Positions 27,201 to 33,130 of a stretch of 64,000 nt of DNA are shown in pieces (the stretch's first letter is position 1; the number at the start of each line of letters is the position of its first letter). A program made the translations under genes and the position numbers. The notes under the pieces are model-generated. The model saw nothing but the letters and a program-made list of their open reading frames with translations, did no database searches and was not told where the DNA came from. The stretch spans positions 7,241,001-7,305,000 of the forward strand of contig CM063250.1 in the NCBI GenBank assembly GCA_032158295.1. The letters are read 5' to 3'. Source of the DNA: Pycnopodia helianthoides. Taxonomy: Eukaryota; Echinodermata; Asteroidea; Forcipulatida; Asteriidae.

Positions 27201-30200
27201 TTATGTCTCTTGAGGATTGATTCTGGAATGAACTTGATAATCAATTGTTTTTTTCCTCGATAACCTCAAATCCATATTTTGTCTTTAAGAAAACAAAATA
27301 CATGTGTTCAATTACCTTTTGTCAGGTTGTCCATAAACATTGATATACATGTACGGAATTGTTTGTTTCCGTTCACAGAAAGCGAATGAAGGTGACTGAG
27401 TGTCTTCAACACACCTGGCTTAACAAAGACATCAAGACTATGAAAGCAACCCAGCTGTCCACAGCCAAACTCAAGAAATTCGTAGCCAGACGCAGGTGGC
27501 AGGTAAATAATTCAGCAGTGTGTCTTTGCGGACTGCATTATGCAGGTTGTTTGTCAAGACATGTAAAACTATGGTCTCCAGTAATGACGATTTGTGCTTG
27601 AAAGACGCACTATCAGGATATTTTGTGTTTAACTTAAAGGTGTGGTTCGGTATACACGAAGCTCCAGTTGTGCCATACCAATGGGAGACTTTTGAACGCT
27701 ATATGGCAGCAGACATACCTGGTAAAATTTCATTGTTTACATAGTTCTAAGCATGGGCACATTGCCGAGAACAATGGATTTACCTGGTAAGTCTGCTGCC
27801 ACCTAGCGTCCTAAAAGTCCCCCATTCTCCAGATAAAGAGATAATGTATATCCCCCAGACGACTTACTGGAATTAAGAAGATGATAATAACTTGCAGTTC
27901 ACGGCAATCCTTCTCACCTCCTGACTTGCAGAGTCTAAGATGATAAGACGACTTAATCAGTTTCATTAAGTCGTCTTGCCGAGATAATACCTCTTCATCT
28001 TCAGGGCCTAATTTCATAGAGCTGCTTAAGCAGAACATATTGCTTAATAAATTTCTTCTAAGCAAAATCATTTTGTGCTTAGCTACTTTTTGTGCGTAAG
28101 CAGCTCTTTGAAATTGTGACAACCGGTCAAAAAAGGGACTATAACCATCACTCGTATGGTCAAATGAGAAAGAAAGCCTCCAGTTTCAGTTTTTGAAAAA
28201 GATGCCCTTTGTAGATTGCAAATCTTTAAGGGCCCCCATCACCCCCACCCAGCCCCGGTCAATGTTGGCCCTCATCGCTCGGTGTGCACTCCAGAATGAT
28301 ATACCAACATTGTTGGGGTGGGGGACGGGGAGGGTATGTTTATTGTCAAACGTCCCGACTATTTTTTGTTCGGGATTGTAGACTGCAAAAGTTTTCAAAG
28401 TCTTGGCTGTTTACCACATAGACTTATCTTGATTTGAGATCCAGTACCTGAAAAGGTTAAGATTTTTTACCAATTCCCAACTATATTTTTGTCCCACACA
28501 CCAACTTCACTGCTCCTAGATCCAGCCAGCCTGAGTCTGCTGATGACTTGTTTGATACAACATAAATACAACATCTACCGATTGATACTTTGCCAAATTA
28601 TTTGCAGCTGTTTTATTGAAGTTTAACTTATAGGATCTGTCAATGGATGACCAAAGGTTGAAAACAGAAGTGGACGCCAAAACATTTTCTATTTTTAAAA
28701 TTCCTGGTGGAGACATCTATTGTTCTTCTCTTTGCCCCTGTACTTAACATCCTCCAATATACGTTGTACACCATATTCCTTGTGAAGCACCCCAGTCTTT
28801 AGAATTCCCCTATGGAGACCTTTTTCCTTGTTTTTTTGTTTTGTCCTCGGTCTCCATAAGGTAGTGAATATTAAAACATCCGCACAGCCCATCCCACCAT
28901 CGCACAGCCCATCCCACTACAAACAACCCATCCTACCATCGCACAGCCCATCGCGCAGCCCATCCCACCATCGCACTACCCATCCCACTACAAACAACCC
29001 ATCCCACCATCGCACAGCCCATCCCACCATCGCACAGCCCATCCCACTCTCTGTTCTTTCCCATCCCTTTCCCTCCCCTTCCCAAACCGGCCTGACACTT
29101 GTTTAAATTGTACCAGAATCCACCATCGCTGTCCATACCTAACATTTGAATGTGCTTTTTTAGCTTAAATTTGAGTATTTAAGCTCTCTCTCTCTTTGTA
29201 CCTGGAAATTTACCTTTTCATCAGGTTGAGGCCTTGGAGTGATTTTCCCCCCAATTCCACGAGAGTCCAAGGCAAGTCCGACCCATTCTTGAGGAGCCAG
29301 ACTAAAACAGTTGCTGTGGAACGTTATTAACAAAGTTACTCTCCACGTGAATGAGTTCAACACTCGAGAGTTACCTAACCCCATCATTATTAACGTGTGT
29401 TTTTAGTAGAGTAAATTTCTTTTTACCGCCACTTTTCTTTTTATAACCCCAAAGCCGTCCGCACGTCACATCATCAAATGCTACTTCTGCTTGGAAAACT
29501 TTATTTTGGGTTATGATGAAGATTTATTTTTGGCGGGAAATAATTTGAGAATGCAAACAATTAGGGTAGGGTCAGCATTGTTTAATTTGTATGGAATATC
29601 TCTACAACGCGAGATGTACGGTAGTAGTAACAAAATCAACTGATTATCAAGCTTAAAGCTCATTATTATCTAATTGTGCTAGAAGTGTGAATTAGTTCAG
29701 ATTTATCGTATAGGAACTTCCAAAATGGAATCTTTCCCAAGTTTCATGATCAGATCTGTTTTTCCATCTGTAGTTTTACACTCAAACATTAATTACTCAG
29801 AAAGTTGACAATTTTTCGTTTGATGAAATAACAATGCCGTTCCTCTACTTATTCACTATATTTTGCAGTTGGATTTTACTTATGACTAAAAAATGTCTCT
29901 TGTTACGGAATGAATCGCAAATGTGTTACATATAATTATTATAACCCCCCCCCACAAAGCAAAACAAATACATCTGTTTGTCCATTCCGCTGATGATCAA
30001 CTCCACCTACTACAGTGGTATTGCAGTATACAATTAAAATATACTTTATCGACAATCGAACTTGTAAAATTGCCACACCACCACCCCCTCTGTTTGTAGT
30101 CTAAGCCCGTGCACCCCACGCACATCACAGTTTTGGCTGATTGCATGAATCACAAATGATTGAATATAACAACAAAACAGCAAAATCACCTGTTATACAG

Positions 30201-32518
30201 TACATTATAAGGCACTGACACACAACTTGTTTCCAAAAGATTTTTGCCCCCGGAGTGGTTTCACAATAGGATACACATTTTGATAGTGATTTGGTTCTAT
30301 ATTTTTCTACTTACTGTTAAAGGGTAGTAATCGTAAAAACGTCGTTTTACTCTGAGCTGAGCGTAAGTTGATCAAGTTCATCTGGCAGTGAAGCAACCTG
30401 TAGAGCCAATTGCCATTGGTAACAGCGCCTCAATAGTTGCATTAACTGTACGATAGAGGGCGCTTTGGGTATTTGGTATAAAATTATCTCCTCGAAGCTC
30501 TTTAACTAGATATATAATTGAAACTAATGCCTACAATGTAGCTGGTACTACCGTCGCTTGTGCTTTACTGCAAACTTCTAAAGCTCGAATTTAGATAGTA
30601 GTACATTTCCAAGTAAGGTGAATACAAAATAGAATTGAAAAAACTTTAAGCCCGTCAAGTTTCACTTTTACATTGAAAGCTATGGGTGTTTCAGAAAAGA
30701 AGAGAAAAACCTCATGATTGAAAACCATAGACATACATCCAGAAGAACGTTGTGTCAGATCTTCACCGGTGTCTGCTGCGTACGCCCTCAGCGTTATCAG
30801 TGGACAAAATATATACCATGTGACAAGCGGTACCATTTTAACCAATGGGGATGCTGCAATTTTGCCTGACAGCCAATGTAGTTGCGCACTTGGATTTCCT
30901 CAGTGAAGACTTACACATATATTAATGTACTCGGCATTATACTTGATCAATTTCTATGGTAAAAACCAGCAGTTGTAACCGACCACATTTTCAGACATTT
31001 CTTTTTAGGTAGCCAAACATAGCGACGGTTTCGATTTACTTATACGTGCGTGAATCTCTTTTTCCAACTTTACTATACATATACTTAAATAATTCACTCT
31101 CATGTAGAAGTTGCTATCAGTTTATAGCTCTGCTCTTGACTCCTTTAAATAAAGCGTTACTCTTATTGTAGTCATAGACCTTTTCCAGCTCTGTCATTAA
31201 CTCTACAGATAGAAGAACTGCAAAACGCAAAACGAAAACGGCCTTTTAATAATAGTTTGCAAAATAAAAACAAAAAATTGATGTAGCACTTTTAGATCAA
31301 AGCTTAATGAAATTTTGCCTTAACTTAAACATTTGTTTCTACAAATCATTGCACTCAACTTGCAACAATTAAGACATGTGCAGAAACTACACTTTTTGAC
31401 AATCCTGTTTAGATGATGACATTACACATCGTGCATTTGCATTCAGAGTTTTGAAATCTACCATTATCTTTTTCCTCCAATGTTGTCGCTGTTCATATTA
31501 ACATCTAATATAAGAATGTATGACTGAATTTTTGTTTCTTTTGTTGATAGCACCTTGTCAGCCTTATGTGAGCAAAGTAATGAATACGCATGGTAGCTTG
31601 GAAGTAGATGAAAAACTGCTATGCATTAAACTCATTTGGCGCCATTTTTTAAACGATCGTTTCTCTCTGTGTACATTACAGAAAACTACCACTGCGGTGA
31701 GGGCAATCGGTCGCATGGCGTCCCTGACGATGTTCGCTGGACTGAAAAAATCCGGCGACCAAGCTGGGGCTGCGATGCGGCCCGGCTCACCCACGCAGAG
31801 TCTCCTCAAGACAACACTCAAGAAAGAAGCTGACGACACCAAAAAATCCTCCCGTGTGCTTCACCTGGAGGAAGACGAGAACAACGACGACAGTGGGACT
31901 GAAGGGGAGAAAGTTGGCGATGGTCTGCCTGTTAGAACTGACGCAAACGGCGGTAGTGTTCACTCGGAGAGAAATCTTAGTGGAAGTTCTCAAGCGAAAC
32001 AAACAATTGATGATGTGAGGAAGGGAGCAAGTAGGGATCGTGGAATAGCAGAGCGTTTGAAAGACTCTAGTGATGATGAGGAGGAAGAATTGCCTAGTGA
32101 TCGTGAAGATAAATCAAGGAGTGCGGTGAACGGTTTTGTTAATAATCAGGACAAAGTTGACTCTGAGTCGTCGAGCAGGATGCAATCAAACGACTCGCCT
32201 GACGTTGCTAGGTGCAGTTTCCCGCCAAGATTCACCAAGGATATCGTCGACGCCATGGTGTTTGAAGGAGACTGTGCACGTTTCGACTGTCACATCGAGG
32301 GGGAACCGGAACCGGAAGTCACGTGGTACCAGGACGACGAGGAGCTCGACGAGAGTGGTCGGTTTCTGATGGAGTTTGACAGTGATGGCGTTTGTTCTCT
32401 GATCATCAAGAACGTCATCGAGGACGACGATGCCGAGTACATGGTAAAAGCGGTAAACACGGCTGGGGAAGCGTCTAGCGCAGCCGAGCTCATCGTACAC
32501 GTCCCAGGTGCCAAATGA
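41..32518 (+). CDS. mylk: Myosin light chain kinase, smooth-muscle type (3' part, 17 exons, join)
   Basis: Calcium-calmodulin-dependent Ser/Thr kinase that phosphorylates myosin regulatory light chain on actomyosin filaments. Exons seen: 41-284, 980-1326, 1720-2019, 2383-3248, 3799-3996, 5459-5803, 6870-7156, 7980-8096, 8367-8963, 22530-22808, 23563-23900, 24577-24670, 25122-25322, 25941-26282, 26728-26880, 27379-27502, 31682-32518. Domain order is linker, Ig1-Ig6, Ig7, FN3, kinase, calmodulin-binding helix, linker, C-terminal Ig, as in vertebrate MYLK. All junction phases match. The exon lengths sum to a closed frame (about 1,889 residues plus stop) only if one base is restored in each of the exons at 2383, 5459 and 23563. 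The N terminus lies before base 1. The identification rests on the kinase motifs, the RRRWQ...AVRAIGR calmodulin site and the telokin-like Ig. A titin or twitchin kinase is less likely because only one FN3 is present and the protein ends after one Ig. Confidence 0.93.
285..979 (+). other. Intron (695 bp) with one hairpin repeat
   Basis: GTAAGT...TTCTAG intron. It contains the palindromic repeat annotated at 680-827; nothing else recognisable. Confidence 0.7.
680..827. repeat. Hairpin repeat, GGCAGCAGAC family (copy 1)
   Basis: Inverted halves: GGTGGCAGCAGACATACC...GGTAAGTCTGCTGCCACC. The outer flanks are also complementary (ACTTTTGAACGCTATAGG against CCTAGCGTCCCAAAAGT). A near-identical copy is at 27685-27827, and a half copy, GCTAGGTGGCAGCAGAC, near 19636. 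Probably a small non-autonomous DNA element. Confidence 0.7.
980..1326 (+). CDS. mylk: MLCK exon: Ig domain 1
   Basis: The acceptor is TTCTAG at 974-979 and the donor GTAAGA at 1327. After a His/Arg/Ser-rich lead it encodes an I-set Ig: PPEFILRP strand A, then LSC (first Cys), VTW (core Trp), and DAGRYTC (second Cys) followed by ANEHG. It starts in phase 2 and ends in phase 1. Confidence 0.88.
1327..1719 (+). other. Intron (393 bp)
   Basis: GTAAGA donor; acceptor TTTGGTTAG at 1719. An alternative AG at 1727-1728 would drop three residues and keep the frame. No repeat or gene seen inside. Confidence 0.65.
1720..2019 (+). CDS. mylk: MLCK exon: Ig domain 2
   Basis: Single-exon I-set Ig in phase 1-1: VPPKFTQRITNSR, FSC, IQW, DEGEYEC and ARNRDG. 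Both core cysteines and the Trp are present. Donor GTAAGT is at 2020. Being symmetric in phase, it could be skipped without breaking the frame. Confidence 0.9.
2020..2382 (+). other. Intron (363 bp)
   Basis: GTAAGT donor and TTTAATTCTCAG acceptor. No feature recognised. Confidence 0.7.
2383..3248 (+). CDS. mylk: MLCK exon: Glu/Ser-rich linker and first half of Ig3, with a -1 frame break
   Basis: Large 866 bp exon (phase 1-1). The 5' part reads LTEPSEPVEPVATVAPAG... in the frame of base 2385 and stops at 2784-2786. From about 2711 on, the frame of base 2756 is the coding one: KAKLPKDRVG, an ESESESESEQ run, EPE repeats, then SKPEFLQTPSDVEV, which starts Ig3. Upstream of 2708 this second frame is closed by TGA, so the switch lies between 2711 and 2783. 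One base is missing relative to an open exon, unless ribosomes slip. Ig3 strand B reads LALTVKVKG, with Val where the first core Cys is usual. Donor is GTAGTT at 3249. Confidence 0.85.
3249..3798 (+). other. Intron (550 bp) filled by a TTAA MITE
   Basis: The intron splits Ig3 in phase 1. About three quarters of it is the repeat at 3363-3772; acceptor is GTCTTTCAG. Confidence 0.75.
3363..3772 (+). mobile_element. TTAA-flanked MITE, family A (copy 1)
   Basis: Starts TTAAAGGGAGGG...TTCGGTAATTACTCC and ends ACCAAAGTTATACTTTGCC. Internal text such as AAAACTTACTTGGTAAG, GAGAAACAATTCCTTCAAAG and TTTTCGGCGATATCTCAA recurs in the copy at 24098. No ORF; non-autonomous. Confidence 0.7.
3799..3996 (+). 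CDS. mylk: MLCK exon: second half of Ig3
   Basis: Phase 1-1. Reads GSPAPDVMW (core Trp), a strand with LHDGELHSLVIREV, then EDAGIYYC (second Cys) and AFNVAG. Together with the preceding exon it completes an Ig fold lacking the first cysteine. Donor GTAAGA is at 3997. Confidence 0.9.
3997..5458 (+). other. Intron (1.46 kb)
   Basis: Contains the GGGCCC-type palindromic repeat at 4140-4334. The remainder is AT-rich with only short random ORFs. Acceptor is GGCTTCAG at 5451-5458. Confidence 0.7.
4140..4334. repeat. Palindromic repeat, GCCCAATTTCATA family
   Basis: Outer ends TGCCCAATTTCATAGAGCTG and AAATTGGGCCCTGG are complementary. Inside are GCTTAAGCAGAA-type half sites and GAGCAGGATACCAATCA. 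Related copies in this window: 25347-25480, 28003-28120, 37120-37394, 52654-52854, 60885-61025 and 63509-63764. Confidence 0.7.
5459..5803 (+). CDS. mylk: MLCK exon: Ig domain 4, with a -1 frame break
   Basis: Reads GSPPRFTQKPRSLTVDEGSS...LTCKVEGDPSP in the first frame. After base 5571 the Ig continues one base back: ISWSKDGRIISSG, then DAGSYTC and ANASGEE. The sequence CCGCCATC at 5569-5576 lacks one G or C that would make PAISW. With that base the Ig is complete, with Cys, Trp and Cys all present. As written the frame stops at 5626-5628. Donor GTATTG is at 5804, phase 2; the next exon supplies the third base of an Arg codon. Confidence 0.87.
5804..6869 (+). other. Intron (1.07 kb)
   Basis: Contains the foldback at 5889-6003 and an A-box-like SINE scrap near 6684. 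Otherwise nothing recognised. Confidence 0.65.
5889..6003. repeat. Short foldback repeat (115 bp)
   Basis: Terminal inverted repeats ATTCAGTTTGCGGTAACACC and GGTGTTACCGCAATCTGAAT with one mismatch. The spacer is non-coding. MITE-like. Confidence 0.65.
6870..7156 (+). CDS. mylk: MLCK exon: linker and first part of Ig5
   Basis: Acceptor TTTGACAG; the first base completes an Arg codon split from the previous exon. An Asn/Ser/Thr-rich linker (INNNNTFNSSTDKSS) precedes an I-set Ig: SPKFTEGLKDMRIKEGE, FYC (first Cys), IAW (core Trp). Donor GTAGGT is at 7157, phase 1, inside the Ig. Confidence 0.9.
7157..7979 (+). other. Intron (823 bp) with a SINE remnant
   Basis: Splits Ig5 in phase 1. Contains the tRNA-like repeat at 7255-7400; the rest is AT-rich. 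Confidence 0.7.
7255..7400 (+). mobile_element. tRNA-derived SINE remnant
   Basis: A-box TAGTCTAGTGG at 7259-7269 and B-box GGTTCGATTCC at 7305-7315 with polymerase III spacing. The acceptor stem cannot be paired, so it is not a tRNA gene. The tail reads TTTCCCAGGAGGGCTCGGG. Confidence 0.6.
7980..8096 (+). CDS. mylk: MLCK exon: end of Ig5
   Basis: 117 bp, phase 1-1. Reads GTLAKLTITEAFPEDEGEYSC (second Cys) then SNTAGQ. Acceptor CTTGCAG, donor GTAAGT at 8097. The 270 bp intron that follows (8097-8366) is unremarkable. Confidence 0.9.
8367..8963 (+). CDS. mylk: MLCK exon: linker and Ig domain 6
   Basis: 597 bp, phase 1-1. The acidic start (WEDDDVADL) is followed by SEDDDDTDIDIP and a basic/proline patch KKAKKIPPPVPVKK that could bind SH3 or acidic partners (inference). 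Then a complete I-set Ig: SPQFVVGLTDKRI, LEC, IVW, DCGQYTC and AVNPIG. Donor GTGAGT is at 8964. Confidence 0.9.
10470..10493. repeat. C-rich simple repeat
   Basis: Tract of CCCCCT units. Confidence 0.8.
10583..10605. repeat. TGTC tetranucleotide repeat
   Basis: About five TGTC units in a row. Confidence 0.85.
15161..15541 (+). mobile_element. TTAA-flanked MITE, family B (copy 1)
   Basis: Ends AAAGGAACATTACAGAATTGG and CCAATTCTGTAATGTTCCTTT are inverted repeats, next to GTAA on the left and TTAA on the right. The interior (CACATTTGCATGAAATCATA, GAGCGATAAACTCC) matches the copy at 62146-62540 on the opposite strand. No ORF. Confidence 0.8.
15684..16072. mobile_element. TTAA-flanked fully palindromic MITE, family C
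   Basis: TTAA at 15684-15687 and at 16069-16072 bracket AGGTACACGTTGCC and GGCAACGTGTACCT. Arms of about 170 bp each run nearly to the middle, around GTTTGACTCC, so a transcript would fold into one long hairpin. No coding capacity. TTAA target duplication is the mark of the piggyBac superfamily. Confidence 0.85.
17165..17382. repeat. Foldback repeat with clustered GGGTCA/TGACCC palindromes
   Basis: Inverted ends CCGGGTCAGAATTGACCCG and CGGGTCAGTTCTGACCCGG. Inner palindromes GGGTCAGACTGACCC (17214-17228) and GGGTCACATTGACCC (17309-17323) have the spacing of an oestrogen-receptor-type element. Non-coding. Confidence 0.75.
21105..21255 (+). repeat. Dispersed repeat with GGAGACC...GGTCTCC hairpin (copy 1)
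   Basis: Shares AGCACCCCGGTCTTTAGAA, TGGAGACCTTTTGTTTTCC and GGTCTCCATAAGGTA with 28700-28870. A fragment (AAATCGAGGACTTC...TTGTTCTCCCATTG) is also at about 15029-15066. Confidence 0.6.
22530..22808 (+). CDS. mylk: MLCK exon: Ig domain 7
   Basis: Phase 1-1. Reads VPAKIESGPKSIEVISGQ, ISC (first Cys), VTW (core Trp), EDAGRYTLTVCNELG. Leu replaces the usual second Cys; as I recall, vertebrate MLCK also has YTL in the Ig just before FN3, so this supports the assignment. The acceptor follows a very C-rich tract ending TGTACAAAG; donor GTGAGT is at 22809. The 3' end and donor are duplicated 157 bp downstream. Confidence 0.9.
22772..23061 (+). repeat. Tandem duplication of an exon 3' end plus donor and intron start
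   Basis: Copy 1 is 22772-22893, copy 2 is 22929-23061. Both contain GGGATGGATAGCTTTGAGAT, ATCAGTCAGTGTTGT followed by GGTGAGTG, and GTGGACGAATTTACGGCATC. Copy 2 has a small insertion (about 11 bp net). The 35 bp between them is partly an inverted copy of GGCTATGGCTGGGTCGC. Confidence 0.88.
22809..23562 (+). other. Intron (754 bp) with a partial exon duplication
   Basis: Holds the second copy of the tandem duplication at 22929-23061. Acceptor is TTTTTAAATCAG. Confidence 0.75.
23563..23900 (+). CDS. mylk: MLCK exon: fibronectin III domain, with a -1 frame break
   Basis: FN3 domain: DKPDPPSGNPTAS, LTLSWSV (core Trp), YDGGSRIIGYVIEM, WQPLTSTTNTSHVI, EVEYLFRVSAENVHG. It resembles the single FN3 of MYLK. 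The frame ends at TGA 23868-23870, but one base back it reads STVKEEKHNGESD up to the donor GTGAGT at 23901 in phase 1. The next exon starts in phase 1 (DDIDEF). Restoring one C at CTCCACGG (23860-23867) makes the exon continuous. The alternative donor at 23868 gives the wrong phase. Confidence 0.9.
23901..24576 (+). other. Intron (676 bp) with a TTAA MITE
   Basis: More than half is the repeat at 24098-24460. Acceptor TTGTTGCAG. Confidence 0.75.
24098..24460 (+). mobile_element. TTAA-flanked MITE, family A (copy 2)
   Basis: Starts TTAAAGGCACAGTACACGTT then TGGTAATGACTC; ends ATTACCGAACGTGTACATTG then CCTCTAA. Internal AAAACTTACTTGGTAAG and TTTTTCGGTGATATCTCAAA match the copy at 3363. No ORF. 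Confidence 0.75.
24577..24670 (+). CDS. mylk: MLCK exon: acidic linker and start of kinase domain
   Basis: Reads DDIDEFIVHGDVAIRTDKEV then GDLYNIKEQVGK, the strand leading into the glycine-rich loop. Donor GTACGT at 24671 (phase 2). It joins the next exon to make GKGRFGVV, a correct GxGxxG loop. Confidence 0.9.
24671..25121 (+). other. Intron (451 bp)
   Basis: Interrupts the glycine loop. No repeat recognised. The acceptor TATCGTAG is weak in pyrimidines but fits the phase. Confidence 0.7.
25122..25322 (+). CDS. mylk: MLCK exon: kinase N-lobe
   Basis: Reads RFGVVYRCIEKSTGKTFAAK with the ATP-binding Lys at 25183-25185, then the C-helix with SEIRIMNELHHPKLLQC (the Glu that pairs with the Lys) and the strand QIIMVME up to the hinge. 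Donor GTAAGT at 25323, phase 2. Confidence 0.95.
25347..25480. repeat. Palindromic repeat, GGGCCAAATTTCAT family
   Basis: Ends AGGGCCAAATTTCATGAGGC and CCTACTAATGGGCCC. Inner inverted arms ACCGCGGAACTCTGCGCTT and AAGCGCAGAATTCTGCGGT. Confidence 0.65.
25481..25624. repeat. Palindromic repeat, GGCTCGATTTCA family
   Basis: Outer GGGCTCGATTTCA and TGTGAAACCGAGC are complementary. A related copy is at 50777-50935. MITE-like. Confidence 0.55.
25941..26282 (+). CDS. mylk: MLCK exon: kinase catalytic core
   Basis: Reads IAGGELFERVIDDDF, then the catalytic loop HLDLKPEN (proton-acceptor Asp 26074-26076; HLD rather than HRD is typical of MLCK and titin-type kinases), LIDFGLARKF (DFG Asp at 26134-26136), VMFGTPEFVAPEVINYE and TDLWSIGVICYIL. 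All catalytic residues are intact. Donor GTAAGA at 26283, phase 2. Confidence 0.97.
26283..26727 (+). other. Intron (445 bp)
   Basis: No feature recognised. Acceptor TTTTTCTGACAG. Confidence 0.7.
26728..26880 (+). CDS. mylk: MLCK exon: kinase C-lobe
   Basis: Reads LSGLSPFMGDNDAETLSNVT then AEWDFDDEAFDDIS, SKDFIDNLLIKRKE. Typical MLCK C-lobe helices. Donor GTAAGT at 26881, phase 2. Confidence 0.95.
26881..27378 (+). other. Intron (498 bp)
   Basis: AT-rich; no feature recognised. Acceptor CCGTTCACAG. Confidence 0.7.
27379..27502 (+). CDS. mylk: MLCK exon: end of kinase and autoinhibitory segment
   Basis: Reads KRMKVTECLQHTWLNKDIKT then AKLKKFVARRRWQ. This is the pseudosubstrate/autoinhibitory stretch and the first part of the calmodulin-binding helix. 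Donor GTAAAT at 27503 in phase 0, exactly after the Gln following the anchoring Trp. Confidence 0.95.
27685..27827. repeat. Hairpin repeat, GGCAGCAGAC family (copy 2)
   Basis: Matches 680-827: ACTTTTGAACGCTATATGGC, TTCTAAGCATGGGCACATTG, AAGTCTGCTGCCACCTAGCG. The two halves are complementary. Confidence 0.75.
28003..28120. repeat. Palindromic repeat, GGGCCTAATTTCATA family
   Basis: AGGGCCTAATTTCATAGAGC...GCAGCTCTTTGAAATT; same family as 4140-4334. Confidence 0.65.
28700..28870 (+). repeat. Dispersed repeat with GGAGACC...GGTCTCC hairpin (copy 2)
   Basis: Shares GCACCCCAGTCTTTAGAATT and CTCGGTCTCCATAAGGTA with 21105-21255. Confidence 0.6.
28878..29049 (+). repeat. Minisatellite, units like CATCGCACAGCCCATCCCAC
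   Basis: About eight imperfect units built of CGCACAGCCCATCCCACCAT and CTACAAACAACCCATCC variants. The open frame across it is an artefact of the repeat. Confidence 0.88.
31682..32518 (+). CDS. mylk: MLCK last exon: calmodulin site, acidic linker, telokin-like Ig, stop
   Basis: Starts KTTTAVRAIGRMASL, the rest of the calmodulin-binding helix. A linker of roughly 160 residues follows, rich in Asp, Glu and Ser (DSSDDEEEELPSDREDK). Then an I-set Ig: FPPRFTKDIVDAMVFEGD, FDC (first Cys), VTW (core Trp), DDDAEYMVKAVNTAGEA. Val (32444-32446) sits where the second core Cys is normal. Stop TGA at 32516-32518. A telokin-type product could start at Met 31715, but there is no direct evidence. Confidence 0.95.
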   Translation, partial: KTTTAVRAIGRMASLTMFAGLKKSGDQAGAAMRPGSPTQSLLKTTLKKEADDTKKSSRVLHLEEDENNDDSGTEGEKVGDGLPVRTDANGGSVHSERNLSGSSQAKQTIDDVRKGASRDRGIAERLKDSSDDEEEELPSDREDKSRSAVNGFVNNQDKVDSESSSRMQSNDSPDVARCSFPPRFTKDIVDAMVFEGDCARFDCHIEGEPEPEVTWYQDDEELDESGRFLMEFDSDGVCSLIIKNVIEDDDAEYMVKAVNTAGEASSAAELIVHVPGAK

Positions 32519-33105
32519 TTCCAATCTGAACTATCCCTCATAATCGTCCTCAGTTTAGTCTTCCTGCAGCAGCTACACGTCCACGCGCCTTAACTGACAG
32601 TAGACCATTAACACGGCCACCTATTTCAACGGCATCATTGCAAGTCCAAGCTGGATATAAGTGCGTTGACTTGCAGCACTTTTTATCAATATGTATGGCC
32701 ATTGCACCATAATGCAATGATGGTCGCTATCTTGTTAAGCCTGGATATCTTAGTGCCTACTTATTGTGTTTAGTAACAATATTATAACACAACAACAAAG
32801 GTAACCATACAAGAAACACTGATTCCACGTCACATGATAATCATCAGACCTTTGTACTACAGGTTGATGGGTCGTAATCCCAACAGCACACAAGGCACCA
32901 GACTGTTTCCCCCTTCAAAGCTCGCCTAGGTCAAGTTTTGTTTTTAGGGTTGGGTGGAGTGAGGGGGGGGGGTCAGCACTATTGGCCCTTTCGAAACCAC
33001 GTACGGAGCTGAAGCCCAAATACCTCTGAATGCACTAGTGATAATAGCAACTATAAAACACAAAATGCAAAACGTGTATTCCCAAAACGCTGAATTAATA
33101 ATACT

Positions 33106-33130
33106 ATAATAATAATAATAATAATAATAA
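33106..33130. repeat. AAT trinucleotide repeat
   Basis: About eight AAT units. Confidence 0.85.

Larger units (their letters stand above)
27503..31681 (+). other. Intron (4.2 kb) within the calmodulin-binding helix
   Basis: Contains repeats at 27685-27827, 28003-28120, 28700-28870 and the minisatellite at 28878-29049. The frame before the acceptor is open from 31520, probably by chance. In vertebrates a telokin promoter lies in an intron near here. No TATA or other promoter signal is evident. Confidence 0.7.

Noticed and set aside
28878..29049. Possible CRISPR-like array
   Set aside because: Units are imperfect and adjacent with no unique spacers, in a eukaryotic intron; minisatellite.
28828..29106. 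Open frame with repeated HPTIAQPIP-like text
   Set aside because: Translation of the minisatellite at 28878-29049, not a protein.
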